Source: DATKHR01 sp036557365
GTDB lineage: Bacteria > Acidobacteriota > Vicinamibacteria > Vicinamibacterales > CAVVIG01
Length of the DNA stretch: 64,000 nt
Assembly (NCBI GenBank): GCA_036557365.1
Contig: DATBHR010000093.1
Span: 7,760-71,759, forward strand
Reading direction: 5' to 3'
Of this stretch, positions 27,851-38,021 are shown piece after piece. How positions within the stretch are numbered: the first letter of the stretch is position 1; each line of letters starts with the position of its first letter. The notes under the pieces are model-generated. The model ran no database searches. It worked only from the letters and a program-made list of their open reading frames with translations, and was not told where the DNA came from. The position numbers and the translations under genes are program-made.

Positions 27851-28302
27851 AGAATTCCTCGCATCCTGGCGATGGCGTAGCGGTACCGGCTGGCGACCGT
27901 GTTCAGCGGCTCGTCCGTCAGATCCGCAATCTGCTGGAACGTCATCCCTTCGAACACTTTCAGGTGCAGGACCTCGCGCTGTTCCGCCGGCAGCGTCCTG
28001 ATCGCCTGCTCCACGGCGAGACGAAGCTCGCTGTCGTCAGGCGGCGCAACCGGCTCGAGTAGCTGGCCGTCCAGCGAGCGCTCGCGTCCTCGTCGACGCA
28101 GGACGTCATAGCAGCCGTTGCGCACGGCTCTCCGCAGGTAGCGCTCGAGGTCGAGCGGGTCGCCGCCGACTCGGCCAAGCAACGACGCGAACACCTGATG
28201 AACGACGTCGGCCGCGTCGGCGTGGTCCGCGACGATCATGAGCGCATACCTGAACAGTGAATCGGCATGGCGCTCGTACGCCCGCCCGACCCAGGATGTC
28301 AT
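27847..28302 (-). CDS. ECF-type RNA polymerase sigma factor
   Basis: 151 residues with sigma region 2 (ADHADAADVVHQVFASLLGR) and region 4 (LPAEQREVLHLKVFEGMTFQ followed by QIADL.DEPLNTVASRYRYA). No signal peptide. It heads a three-gene group with two membrane proteins, the usual design for a signal-responsive sigma factor held at the membrane. A TATAAC box lies 8 bases before its ATG. Confidence 0.9.
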   Translation of the reverse strand: MTSWVGRAYERHADSLFRYALMIVADHADAADVVHQVFASLLGRVGGDPLDLERYLRRAVRNGCYDVLRRRGRERSLDGQLLEPVAPPDDSELRLAVEQAIRTLPAEQREVLHLKVFEGMTFQQIADLTDEPLNTVASRYRYAIARMRGIL

Positions 28303-28310
28303 CGCCTCAG

Positions 28311-28316
28311 GTTATA
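28311..28316 (-). promoter_or_regulatory. -10-like TATAAC before the ECF sigma gene
   Basis: TATAAC on the minus strand (5 of 6 match) ends 8 bases upstream of the ATG at 28302. Confidence 0.4.
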
Positions 28317-28359
28317 GACGTGGAACGGTGGCGTTTTTGTCTAACGGATGGCTGCGCCC

Positions 28360-28968
28360 TTACCCCTTCGCGAATGCGTCCACGTACGGCAGTCGCGCCG
28401 CGACCGCCTGGACTTCTTCGAAGCGATCGAGCAGCAGCGCGGTCGGGTTCCACTGGCCGGCCACGAACGCGTCGCGCAGGGGAGCCGGAAGGGTTGCGTC
28501 GAATGACGTGTCGCGGAAGCGTACGCGTCCCGCAACAAGATCGACGTCGATGATCGTCTGCGGCGCCGCTTCGATGGCACCCTGCAACTGGTCGATGGCG
28601 CGCGCGTCGGCCGCGACGCACGGCAAACCGATGACCGCGGCATTGCCGCGAAAGATCTCTGAAAACGACTCGCCGATGACGGCGCGGATGCCGGCGCGGA
28701 ACAGTCCCTGCGGTGCGTGCTCGCGCGACGACCCGCATCCGAAATTCGCGTTGACGACGAGAACGGTCGCGCCCGCGTATTTCGAATCGTTGAACGCGTG
28801 CCGCGGGTCGGCGGCGCGGTCGTCCTCGAACACGTGGCGCTCGAGCCCCTCGAACGACACCGCCTTGAGAAACCGCGCCGGCATGATGCGGTCGGTGTCG
28901 ATGTCGTGCCCGCGAAGCGGAAGGCCGCGTCCGCTGATTCGTGTGATCGCCAGAGACGTCTCGGTCAT
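28360..28968 (-). CDS. leuD: 3-Isopropylmalate dehydratase small subunit
   Basis: 202 residues. Forms the swivelling domain of isopropylmalate isomerase with LeuC. Signatures: DTDRIMPARFLK near the N-terminus and NFGCGSSREHAPQGL, followed by AVIGESFSEIFRGNA. I chose the ATG at 28968, 10 bases after the leuC stop, over longer readings into leuC. The family length is normal. Together with leuC it converts 2-isopropylmalate to 3-isopropylmalate. Confidence 0.95.
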   Translation of the reverse strand: MTETSLAITRISGRGLPLRGHDIDTDRIMPARFLKAVSFEGLERHVFEDDRAADPRHAFNDSKYAGATVLVVNANFGCGSSREHAPQGLFRAGIRAVIGESFSEIFRGNAAVIGLPCVAADARAIDQLQGAIEAAPQTIIDVDLVAGRVRFRDTSFDATLPAPLRDAFVAGQWNPTALLLDRFEEVQAVAARLPYVDAFAKG

Positions 28969-28978
28969 GAATGGATCC

Positions 28979-30370
28979 TCACGCGGCAGGCGCCGGTTCC
29001 AGCATCGTGCGGACGTCAACGACCTCGCCGGCAATTGCCGCCGCCGCCACCATCGCGGGGCTCATGAGCAGCGTGCGGCCCGTCGGGCTGCCCATGCGTC
29101 CCTTGAAGTTGCGGTTCGACGAGGATGCGCAGATCTGACGTCCGTCGAGCCGGTCGGGATTCATGCCGAGGCACATCGAACAGCCGGCACCGCGCCATTC
29201 GAAGCCGGCCTCGCTGAAGACGCGATCGAGTCCGCGCGCTTCCGCGGCCCGGCTGACGGCCCGCGATCCGGGGACGATCAGCGCTTTCACGTGCGGCGCG
29301 ACACGCTGGCCACGCACGATGGCCGCCGCCGCTTCGAGATCCGACAAGCGTCCGTTCGTGCACGAGCCGATGAATGCGACATCGATGCGGGTGCCGGTGA
29401 CGCGATCGCCCGGATGAAATCCCATGAAGTCGAAGGCTTCGTCGCCGGCGTCGCCCTGAATCGGCTCGCTGACGCCGACGGACTGACCGGGATTGATGCC
29501 CCACGTCACGGTCGGTTCGATCGTGGCGGCGTCAATCGCCATGCGATCGTCGTACGTCGCGTTCGTGTCGGAGGCCATGCTGCGCCACCACGCGACGGCT
29601 CGATCGAACGCCGGGCCCTGCGGTGCAAACGGCCGCCCGCGCAGAAAGGCGAACGTCGTTTCGTCGGGGTTGACGTAGCCGACGCGCGCGCCGCCTTCGA
29701 TCGACATGTTGCAGACGGTCATGCGCTCGTCGATCGTCATCGCATCGAGAAGGGTGCCGCCGTACTCGTAGGCGTAGCCGACGCCGCCCTGGACGCCCAG
29801 CCGGCGGATGATCGTCAGGATCACGTCCTTCGCGAAAACGCCGGGACGCAGGCGGCCGTTGACGTCGATGCGCCGGACCTTCAGCGGATCGAGGGCGAGG
29901 CACTGCGACGCGAGGACGTCGCGGACCTGCGACGTGCCGATCCCGAATGCGATGGCGCCGAGCGCGCCGTGCGTCGACGTGTGGCTGTCGCCGCACGCGA
30001 TCGTCATCGCCGGCTGCGTCAACCCGAGCTCGGGTCCGATGACGTGCACGATGCCCTGCTCGTCGTGCTCCGGCGTCCACAGCGGAATGCCCGCGTCGCG
30101 GCAGTTGCGCTCCAGCGACGACGCCATTTCTTCCGCCATCATGTCCAGGAACGGACGACGCTGCGCGGTCGTGGGAACGATGTGATCGATTGTGCCGAAC
30201 GTCCGATTCGGAAACGCGACGCGCCACCCGTGCTGCCGCAGCATGTCGAATGCCTGCGGTGTCGTCACTTCGTGCACCAGATGAAGCCCGACGAAGAGTT
30301 GCGTCTGGCCGCTCGGCAGACGCCTCACGGTGTGCGCGTTCCAGACTTTATGAAAAAGTGTGTCAGCCAT
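28979..30370 (-). CDS. leuC: 3-Isopropylmalate dehydratase large subunit
   Basis: 463 residues of aconitase-type fold. The three 4Fe-4S cysteines are visible: one in FIGSCTNGRLSDLE and two in GAGCSMCLGMNPDRL. CGDSHTSTHGALGA is also present. The length and motifs are those of bacterial LeuC. It is transcribed with leuD. leuA lies about 3 kb away on the same strand, separated by the ECF cluster and lysR, so the leucine genes are not one operon. Confidence 0.96.
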   Translation of the reverse strand: MADTLFHKVWNAHTVRRLPSGQTQLFVGLHLVHEVTTPQAFDMLRQHGWRVAFPNRTFGTIDHIVPTTAQRRPFLDMMAEEMASSLERNCRDAGIPLWTPEHDEQGIVHVIGPELGLTQPAMTIACGDSHTSTHGALGAIAFGIGTSQVRDVLASQCLALDPLKVRRIDVNGRLRPGVFAKDVILTIIRRLGVQGGVGYAYEYGGTLLDAMTIDERMTVCNMSIEGGARVGYVNPDETTFAFLRGRPFAPQGPAFDRAVAWWRSMASDTNATYDDRMAIDAATIEPTVTWGINPGQSVGVSEPIQGDAGDEAFDFMGFHPGDRVTGTRIDVAFIGSCTNGRLSDLEAAAAIVRGQRVAPHVKALIVPGSRAVSRAAEARGLDRVFSEAGFEWRGAGCSMCLGMNPDRLDGRQICASSSNRNFKGRMGSPTGRTLLMSPAMVAAAAIAGEVVDVRTMLEPAPAA

Positions 30371-30404
30371 TGCGCAATCCCACGTCCCGCTTCACGTCAG
30401 ACGC

Positions 30405-30410
30405 TAGAAT
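30405..30410 (+). promoter_or_regulatory. -10-like TAGAAT before the subtilase gene
   Basis: TAGAAT (5 of 6) ends 6 bases before the ATG at 30417, the same spacing as at 5297 and at the minus-strand sites 48801 and 55253. Confidence 0.5.
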
Positions 30411-30416
30411 ACACGC

Positions 30417-32059
<1,643 letters not shown>

Positions 32060-32063
<4 letters not shown>

Positions 32064-32677
32064 AGTCGCTCGCCTCGATGCTTCTCGTGCTCGCCTGCAG
32101 CGTACCCGCGGCGGCGCAGGACCTGCAGTTCCGTCCGTTCGGCATGTTCGCGCTCCAGAAGTTCGCCGCCAGCGAGACGTTCGATGCTGTCCTCGGCAGC
32201 GCCACGCAGCCGTTCTGGGGCGGCGGCCTCAACATCACGCAGGACGATCGCTTCTACCTCGAGATCAGCGCGTCACGGTTCGATAAAACGGGCCAGCGCG
32301 CGTTCGTCAACAACGGCCAGACGTTTCCGCTCGGCATCCCCGTGCAGGTGTCGATGACGCCGTTCGAATTCACGGCGGGCTATCGGTTCAACCCGAACCC
32401 GCGGTTCCGGCCCTACGTCGGCGGCGGCGTCGGCGCCTATCACTACGAGGAATCGTCGGAATTCTCCGACGATACCGAGAACCTCAACGTCACCCACGCC
32501 GGCGGCATCGTCGAAGGCGGCATCGAGGTGCGTCTGCATCGATGGGTCGGAGCCGCGGCCGATGTGCACTACACCTATGTTCCCGGCATTCTGGGCGACG
32601 CGGGACTGTCGAAGGATCTGGACGAAAAGAACGCCGGCGGATTCTCGTTCCGCGTGAAGGTGATCATCGGCAAGTGA
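32060..32677 (+). CDS. Small outer-membrane beta-barrel protein
   Basis: 205 residues. A cleavable signal peptide (KSLASMLLVLACSVPAAAQ) precedes alternating beta-strand sequence (FEFTAGYRFNPNPRFRPYVG, then GGGVGAYHY) typical of eight-stranded barrels of the OmpA/OmpW size. The last residue is Lys rather than the aromatic residue usually expected by the Bam machinery. It is translationally coupled to the subtilase upstream and to the cory-CC-star gene downstream (GTGA overlap). Confidence 0.8.
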
Positions 32678-32949
32678 GCTGGGCGGACGAACTCCTCGAA
32701 ATCCGGCTGCATCTCGCCGAGGTCCTCCGCGGCGTCACCCGCGGACCGTACGAGCGCGAAGTGCGACGGCAGACGGCCGATCTTCACGACTTCTTCACGC
32801 TCCTCTGCTTCATGGAAGCGACGGGCCTTCCGAATCCGGCGACGCTCTACCTCCTCGAGGTCTACCCGTACCTGCTCGAACAGTTTCACGTGTGGCACAA
32901 GCGGATGGGGATCGAACACTCGCCGCTTGGCACGCTCCCGTGCTGCTGA
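32674..32949 (+). CDS. cory-CC-star protein
   Basis: 91 residues ending in Cys-Cys followed by the stop codon (LGTLPCC). The protein is helical, with RRQTADLHDFFTLLCFMEAT in the middle and a conserved-looking HVWHKRMGIEHSP before the end. This matches the small family named for its terminal CC-stop, which is known to sit next to ArsA-type ATPases, exactly as here (10-base overlap). The C-terminal cysteine pair could bind a metal ion or be modified. I recognise the family from memory; function is undescribed as far as I know. Confidence 0.75.
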   Translation: MSWADELLEIRLHLAEVLRGVTRGPYEREVRRQTADLHDFFTLLCFMEATGLPNPATLYLLEVYPYLLEQFHVWHKRMGIEHSPLGTLPCC

Positions 32950-33893
32950 CGCTCATCGACCGCCGCGTCGTCTTTTTCGGCGGCAAGGGTGGTGTCGGAA
33001 AGACGACGTGCTCGGCAGCGTTCGCGTTGAGCGCGAGCGAGCGGGGGAAGCGCGTGCTGCTCGTGTCGACGGATCCTGCGCATTCGACGTCGGACATTTT
33101 CGGCGCGTCGATCGGCGGTGAAGCGCGCGCGCTGACGCCGCGGCTCTCGGCGATCGAAATCGACGCCGACCGCGAATCGGCCCGCTACGTCGCGCAGGTG
33201 AAGAGCGACATCGAAAAGATGTTCAGCCCCGACGTCGTGCAGCGGGCGCGGCGGCAGATCGACCTGGCCGCCGCATCGCCGGGACTCGCCGAAGTGGCGC
33301 TGCTCGATCGCATGATCGACATCATCCTGTCCAACGACGCGCCCCGCTCGCCGTGGGACCTGATCGTGTTCGATACGGCGCCGACCGGCCACACGATGCA
33401 GCTCCTGCGCATGCCCGAAGCGATGACGGCGTGGATCCAGGCGCTCGTGAAGCATCGAAAGGCGCTGCTCGAAATCGATCACCAGTCCGAGGAGCAGCGA
33501 GACGCGGCCGCTGCGAGCGATCCCGTGCTCACGGCGCTCGAGCGGCGGTACACGCGTCTGCTCGCGTTGCGCGCGTACGTCACCGACCGCGGCCGGACGT
33601 CCTTCGTGCTCGTCACCATTCCCGAACGGCTCGCCATCGACGAGACCGTCCGCGCCGCCGACGCGCTGCACGAGGCCGCGTTGGACGTCGGCGGGCTGGT
33701 AGTGAACCGCGTGCTTCCGGATGGGCTGTCGGGGGAGTTCTACGACGCCCGGAAGTCCCAGGAACGCGAGTATCTGGACGAAATCGGCCGCCGATTCGCG
33801 CGTCTGCCGCGGGTGGCGGTCACCCAACTGCCGCGCGATGTCCACGGCGTCGAGCCGTTGTCGTCCGTTGCGGCTCAGTTGATGGCCAGCTGA
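32940..33893 (+). CDS. ArsA/GET3-family ATPase
   Basis: 317 residues. Deviant Walker A VVFFGGKGGVGKTT near the N-terminus, switch I region STDPAHSTSD and switch II FDTAPTGHT define the ArsA/TRC40 family. Only one ATPase half is present, as in GET3-like proteins that act as dimers. There is no arsenic gene nearby. The start is the GTG at 32940, inside the cory-CC-star gene; a longer frame from 32892 lacks similarity. In this setting it may handle a metal or a tail-anchored client rather than arsenite. Confidence 0.92.
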   Translation: MLLTLIDRRVVFFGGKGGVGKTTCSAAFALSASERGKRVLLVSTDPAHSTSDIFGASIGGEARALTPRLSAIEIDADRESARYVAQVKSDIEKMFSPDVVQRARRQIDLAAASPGLAEVALLDRMIDIILSNDAPRSPWDLIVFDTAPTGHTMQLLRMPEAMTAWIQALVKHRKALLEIDHQSEEQRDAAAASDPVLTALERRYTRLLALRAYVTDRGRTSFVLVTIPERLAIDETVRAADALHEAALDVGGLVVNRVLPDGLSGEFYDARKSQEREYLDEIGRRFARLPRVAVTQLPRDVHGVEPLSSVAAQLMAS

Positions 33894-33907
33894 GCGCGTC
33901 GTATTAT
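33879..33907 (+). promoter_or_regulatory. Sigma-70 promoter of the metal-uptake cluster
   Basis: TTGATG (33879-33884), a 17-base spacer and TATTAT (33902-33907). Both boxes are good matches at ideal spacing. The -10 box ends 7 bases before the GTG at 33915, so the transcript would begin at or beside the start codon. The -35 box lies in the 3' end of the ArsA gene. Confidence 0.65.
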
Positions 33908-33914
33908 CAAGGAA

Positions 33915-34220
33915 GTGTTAAGGAGCGATCGCACCCTGTTCGGAGGACGCCGCCTCGTGGCGTTGGGTGCGATGCTCTACGCGATCTTCCTCTTTGCGTC
34001 GCCGTTCGAACATCACGACCTCTCCTGCGAGCTGAAAACACCTCAGCACTGCACGGCGTGCAGTGCCAGCGTCCTCAGCGCCGCTCCCGACGACCAGCCG
34101 ACGCTGCCGGACGTCCTGCACCTGGCCGACGCCGGAAGCGCCGCGTCCGGCGACATGCGCGCCGAGAGCCTGCTCGTCGCGGCACGGACCACCGGTCGTT
34201 CGCCCCCGTCGGCTGTCTAG
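33915..34220 (+). CDS. Small exported Cys/His-containing protein
   Basis: 101 residues. Basic start, hydrophobic segment (LVALGAMLYAIFLFASPF), then FEHHDLSCELKTPQHCTACS, a cluster of three His and three Cys that looks suited to metal binding. The rest is polar and low in motifs. It is the first gene before a porin and a zinc-type ABC transporter, so a periplasmic metal-binding or metal-sensing role is plausible. The GTG start is supported by the promoter immediately upstream; there is no named family I can assign. Confidence 0.65.
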   Translation: MLRSDRTLFGGRRLVALGAMLYAIFLFASPFEHHDLSCELKTPQHCTACSASVLSAAPDDQPTLPDVLHLADAGSAASGDMRAESLLVAARTTGRSPPSAV

Positions 34221-34289
34221 CTCAATTTCGATCGAGTGAGGACAGGAGTCTCCGTCAGGCGAGACTCCTCGGCTGCAACGGAGGTGTTT

Positions 34290-35645
34290 GTGAGGCGGGC
34301 TATTCGAGGCGTCTGTACGTCGGCGCTGGTGTTGTGCGGCTTGTGTGGGCACGCATCGTTCGCGAGCGCACAGAGCGCACAGGATCCGCAGGCGTTGCGG
34401 CAGGAGATCGATCAGCTTCGGCGCGACTTCGAGGCGATCAAATCGCAGTACGGCGATCGTCTGACCGCGCTCGAGACGAAGCTGGCCGCGGCGGAAGGCG
34501 CACCGCCGTCCGCGGCGCAGCCGCCGGCTCCGGCCGTCCCAGCGCCGCCGCCGCAACAGCCCGGCGCGACCGAGCCGACCGCGCAGGTGCCTCCCGGCGC
34601 GGCGGGCGCGGGGGGACCGGGTGGAGCGCTGCCGGTATACGGCGCCGCCGTGAACAGCGGTTCGAAGGTCTTCAATCCCGACATCGCGGTCATCGGCGAT
34701 TTCCTCGGCGCGGCGGGCACGAATTCAGTGAACCCGCAGCCGCCGCTCGAGATGCACGAGTCCGAGGCGGCGTTCCAGGCGGTCGTCGATCCGTATGCGC
34801 GCGCCGACTTCTTCATCTCCTTCGGCCAGGAGGGTGTCGATCTCGAGGAGGGCTACCTGACGCTGACGTCGCTGCCCGGCGGTCTGCTCACGAAGGTCGG
34901 CAAGATGCGCGCAGCGTTCGGCAAGGTGAATACGCTGCACAACCACGTGATGCCGTGGACCGACCGGCCGCTCGTGACGCAGAACCTCGTCGGCGGAGAG
35001 GAAGGCATCTCCGACGCCGGCATTTCCGTCGCGCGCCTTATTCCGAATCCGTGGATGTTCCTCGAGGCGACCGGACAGGTGTTTTCGGGCCTCGTCGGCG
35101 ACGTCTTCCACAGCTATCAGCGCAGCCAGCTGACCTACGTCGGTCACGTCCGCGCGTACCAGGACATCACGGAGGACAGCAACATCGACATCGGCGGGTC
35201 GTATGCCTACGGCAACTCACCGGTCGCGGCAGGCGGCGACGAGCAGTTGAAGGCGCATCTCGTCGGATTCGACGCGACGTACCGCTGGCGTCCGCTGCAG
35301 CGCTCGATCTATCACTCGTTTCTGGCGCGGACCGAATGGGTGTGGACGAAGCGCGAGACGGCGCAGAACGTGTTCATCCATCCGAGCGGCATGTACGCGT
35401 CGGGCGACTTCCAGTTCGCGCGTCGCTGGTCGACCGGCATTCGCTTCGACCGCTCCGAATCGAACACGGCGCCGAACGACTTCGACACCGGCGGATCGCT
35501 CTTGCTGACGTTCCAGCCGAGCGAGTTCAGCCAGGTGCGCGGACAGTACCGGCGCATCAACTACGCACAGGCGGCGACGACGGCGAACGAGTTCCTGTTC
35601 CAGTTCCAGTTCTCGATCGGTGCGCACGGCGCGCATCCGTTCTAG
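34290..35645 (+). CDS. Outer-membrane porin with N-terminal coiled coil
   Basis: 451 residues. The GTG at 34290 is chosen because GGAGG at 34280-34284 lies 5 bases upstream; frames from 34236 lack a signal. The signal peptide ends near FASAQ. A short coiled coil (ALRQEIDQLRRDFEAIKSQY) and a Pro/Ala-rich linker follow, then a beta-barrel region (KVGKMRAAFGKVNTLHNHVM, YHSFLARTEWVWTKRE), with a phenylalanine as the last residue. The layout matches trimeric porins. Its place before a ZnuA-like gene suggests metal passage across the outer membrane. Confidence 0.78.
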   Translation: MRRAIRGVCTSALVLCGLCGHASFASAQSAQDPQALRQEIDQLRRDFEAIKSQYGDRLTALETKLAAAEGAPPSAAQPPAPAVPAPPPQQPGATEPTAQVPPGAAGAGGPGGALPVYGAAVNSGSKVFNPDIAVIGDFLGAAGTNSVNPQPPLEMHESEAAFQAVVDPYARADFFISFGQEGVDLEEGYLTLTSLPGGLLTKVGKMRAAFGKVNTLHNHVMPWTDRPLVTQNLVGGEEGISDAGISVARLIPNPWMFLEATGQVFSGLVGDVFHSYQRSQLTYVGHVRAYQDITEDSNIDIGGSYAYGNSPVAAGGDEQLKAHLVGFDATYRWRPLQRSIYHSFLARTEWVWTKRETAQNVFIHPSGMYASGDFQFARRWSTGIRFDRSESNTAPNDFDTGGSLLLTFQPSEFSQVRGQYRRINYAQAATTANEFLFQFQFSIGAHGAHPF

Positions 35646-35684
35646 GCACGTGTGCAGGTGAGGACGATGAGCCTTTGGTGGCCT

Positions 35685-36608
35685 ATGAAAAAACTGATTC
35701 CGGCGATCGGTGTTCTCTTGCTGGCGAGTCCGGTGTTCGCGCAGTCGAAGCTCAACGTCGTGGCGACGACAGAGGATCTTGCGTCGCTCGGCCGGGAAGT
35801 CGGCGGCGATCACATCTCGATCGAGGCGCTCGCGCGCGGCTACCAGGATCCGCATTTCGTCGAGGCGAAGCCGAGCTTCATCCTGAAGCTGCAGAAAGCG
35901 GACGTCCTGATCGCCGTCGGACGGGAGCTCGAAATCGGCTGGCTCCCGCCGCTCATCCAGCAGAGCCGCAACGGGAAGGTGCAGGTCGGCGCCGACGGGT
36001 ATCTCGACGCGTCGCTGACGGCGCAGATCCTCGAGATTCCGACGGGGCAGATCACGCGCGCCATGGGCGACGTGCATCCGCAGGGCAACCCGCACTACTG
36101 GCTCGATCCGGAAAACGGGCGCCGCGTGGCGAAAGCGATCGCGGAGAAGTTCTCGCAGCTCCGACCGAACGACCGCGCGTACTTCCAGCAGCGATTCGAC
36201 GACTTCTCCTCGCGCCTCGACGCGTCGGAGAAGAGGTGGGTGGCGGCGATGGCGCCCTACAAGGGGACGAAGATGGTCACCTACCATCGATCGTTCCCGA
36301 ACTTCGCCGAGCGCTTCGGGCTCGAGATCATGGGCTACGTCGAGCCGCGGCCCGGCATTCCGCCGACGCCGCAGCACACGCTGGACCTGATCAACGAGAT
36401 GAAGCGCCAGAACATCAAGCTGGTGCTGGTCGAGCCGTACTTCGATCTCAAGACGCCGAACGCGATCGGGCGTGAGACCGGAGCGCAGGTGCTGGTCATG
36501 CCGCCGTCGGTCGGCGGCGTCAAGGAAGTGACCGACTACTTCAAGCTGTTCGACTACGACATCAACCTCGTCGTTGAGGCAATCAAGAAGAGCGGGGCAA
36601 CCAAGTAA
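35685..36608 (+). CDS. Metal ABC transporter substrate-binding protein (ZnuA/TroA-like)
   Basis: 307 residues with a standard signal peptide (MKKLIPAIGVLLLASPVFAQ). Likely metal ligands of the cluster A-I fold are His57 (QDPHFVE), His137 (GNPHYWLDP), His201 (TYHRSFPNF) and Glu250 (LVEPYFD). The three His plus Glu set fits zinc or manganese. The His-rich loop common in ZnuA is absent. Starts at 35667 or 35652 are possible but would add residues before the signal peptide. It joins the permease by a TAATG junction. Confidence 0.9.
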   Translation: MKKLIPAIGVLLLASPVFAQSKLNVVATTEDLASLGREVGGDHISIEALARGYQDPHFVEAKPSFILKLQKADVLIAVGRELEIGWLPPLIQQSRNGKVQVGADGYLDASLTAQILEIPTGQITRAMGDVHPQGNPHYWLDPENGRRVAKAIAEKFSQLRPNDRAYFQQRFDDFSSRLDASEKRWVAAMAPYKGTKMVTYHRSFPNFAERFGLEIMGYVEPRPGIPPTPQHTLDLINEMKRQNIKLVLVEPYFDLKTPNAIGRETGAQVLVMPPSVGGVKEVTDYFKLFDYDINLVVEAIKKSGATK

Positions 36609-37477
36609 TGGACACGTCGATGCTCGAATTTCTGGCGGCGCCGTTCGTCGCCAGCCTGATTCTGACCGGTATCCATTCCTATCTCGGCGTGCACGTCGTC
36701 GAGCGCGGCGTCATCTTCGTCGACCTGTCGCTGGCGCAGATTGCGGCGCTCGGGGCGACGATCGCGATCCTGCTGCCGATCTCGGGCGGCGATCCACATG
36801 CGGGCATCGTGTACTGGATCAGCCTCGCGTTTACGTTCCTCGGGGCGTTCGTGTTCTCGACGATCAGGGCCCGGCACGCGCGGATTCCGCAGGAAGCGAT
36901 CATCGGCATCTGCTACGCCGTGGCGTCGGCCGGCGCGATTCTGGCGATGAGCAAGGCGACCTCTGAGAGCGAGCACCTCAAGGACATGCTCGTCGGAAAC
37001 ATCCTCGCTGTGTCGTGGGAGGAGGTCGGGAAGACCGCGATCCTGTACGGCGCCGTCGGAACCTTTCACTACATCTTCCGCAAGAAGTTTCTCGCGATTT
37101 CGATGGCGCACCGCAACGACTACGAGCACGACCACTCGGCGTCCACGAAGTTCTGGGACTTTCTGTTCTACGCTTCGTTCGGCTTCGTCGTCACCTCGTC
37201 GGTGGCGATTGCCGGCGTGCTGCTCGTGTTTTGCTACCTGATCGTGCCGTCCGTCGCGGCGATGTTGTACGCGGAGTCGATCGGCAAGCGGCTCGCCATC
37301 GGGTGGTCGATGGGCACGCTGGTGTCCGCGCTCGGGGTGTACCTGTCGCTGAGGCTCGACCTGCCGACGGGCGCGACGATCGTTTGTACGTTCGGCCTCG
37401 TACTGGCTATCATGGCTGCGGTGAGACCCTTCCTCCAGCGAGCGCCTGTTCATGCAGTGCAAGAACTGCGGCACTGA
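36608..37477 (+). CDS. Metal ABC transporter permease (ZnuB/TroC-like)
   Basis: 289 residues with about eight hydrophobic helices. The opening FLAAPFVASLILTGIHSYLG and the conserved GVIFVDLSLAQIAALGATIA are typical of the ABC-3 permease family. A cytoplasmic insert KKFLAISMAHRNDYEHDHSA is His/Asp-rich. It pairs with the binding protein upstream. No ATP-binding subunit follows: the next genes encode unrelated small proteins, so the ATPase must be elsewhere. Confidence 0.9.
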   Translation: MDTSMLEFLAAPFVASLILTGIHSYLGVHVVERGVIFVDLSLAQIAALGATIAILLPISGGDPHAGIVYWISLAFTFLGAFVFSTIRARHARIPQEAIIGICYAVASAGAILAMSKATSESEHLKDMLVGNILAVSWEEVGKTAILYGAVGTFHYIFRKKFLAISMAHRNDYEHDHSASTKFWDFLFYASFGFVVTSSVAIAGVLLVFCYLIVPSVAAMLYAESIGKRLAIGWSMGTLVSALGVYLSLRLDLPTGATIVCTFGLVLAIMAAVRPFLQRAPVHAVQELRH

Positions 37478-37697
37478 AATCGCCGACAAGGCGCTCATCT
37501 GCTATCGATGCGGCGCGGCGACGACCGACGCGAAGTATCAGCCAGCCGAGATACGAGGGAGCGGCCGACGACGTCCGATCTCGATGGTCGTGATCGTCGC
37601 GATCATCATCCTGGTCGCGCTCATTGCGCTGTACTTCGCTCGAACGCACGCGCTGGCGATGTCTTCGATCGAGAGCCTCCAGGGACTCGTGCGATAA
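37452..37697 (+). CDS. Zinc-ribbon plus membrane-helix small protein
   Basis: 81 residues starting inside the permease gene (26-base overlap). The N-terminal MQCKNCGTEIADKALICYRC has the two CxxC pairs of a zinc ribbon (zinc-ribbon_2 type). A C-terminal membrane helix follows (ISMVVIVAIIILVALIALYF). The ribbon is probably cytoplasmic. Proximity to metal transport could be functional, but such ribbons are common. Confidence 0.72.
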   Translation: MQCKNCGTEIADKALICYRCGAATTDAKYQPAEIRGSGRRRPISMVVIVAIIILVALIALYFARTHALAMSSIESLQGLVR

Positions 37698-37706
37698 TCC
37701 GAAGGG

Positions 37707-38021
37707 ATGTCGAAAGGATCGGTGCGTGCCGTGCGCCTCGCGCGGATCCTGTGGCTCACCTGGGCGCTGCTCACGTGGAACGTCGTGTTCGATCACGTGA
37801 TCGTCGTCGCCGGCCGTGACTACATCGTCGCCGCGCTCGCGGCCGCCCACTCGCCGGCCGTGCCGCATCGCTACGCAAACATGGACGACTGGATGCGCCC
37901 GGCGGTCACGCGCGGACTGTGGATTGCCAGCCTGAGCGCTGGCGCGATTCTCGGCGCAGGCTTCCTTCTGCTCGGCGCCGCCTCCCGTCCTTCTGCTGAA
38001 CCGGTGACCACGTGCGCGTAA
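37707..38021 (+). CDS. Small membrane protein
   Basis: 104 residues with two hydrophobic segments (RILWLTWALLTWNVVFDHVI and LWIASLSAGAILGAGFLLLG) around a polar loop. GAAGGG lies just before the ATG. No family recognised. It overlaps the following DRE-TIM gene by 10 bases, which suggests co-transcription. Confidence 0.6.
   Translation: MSKGSVRAVRLARILWLTWALLTWNVVFDHVIVVAGRDYIVAALAAAHSPAVPHRYANMDDWMRPAVTRGLWIASLSAGAILGAGFLLLGAASRPSAEPVTTCA

Noticed and set aside
32892..32939. Longer ArsA start at 32892
   Set aside because: The extra 16 residues are the out-of-frame reading of the cory-CC-star gene; the GTG at 32940 begins right before the conserved strand leading to the P-loop.
33353..36475. 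1040-codon plus-strand frame over ArsA, porin and ZnuA-like genes
   Set aside because: It reads those genes in another frame; the real proteins have signal peptides and binding motifs, this one is Arg-rich without structure.
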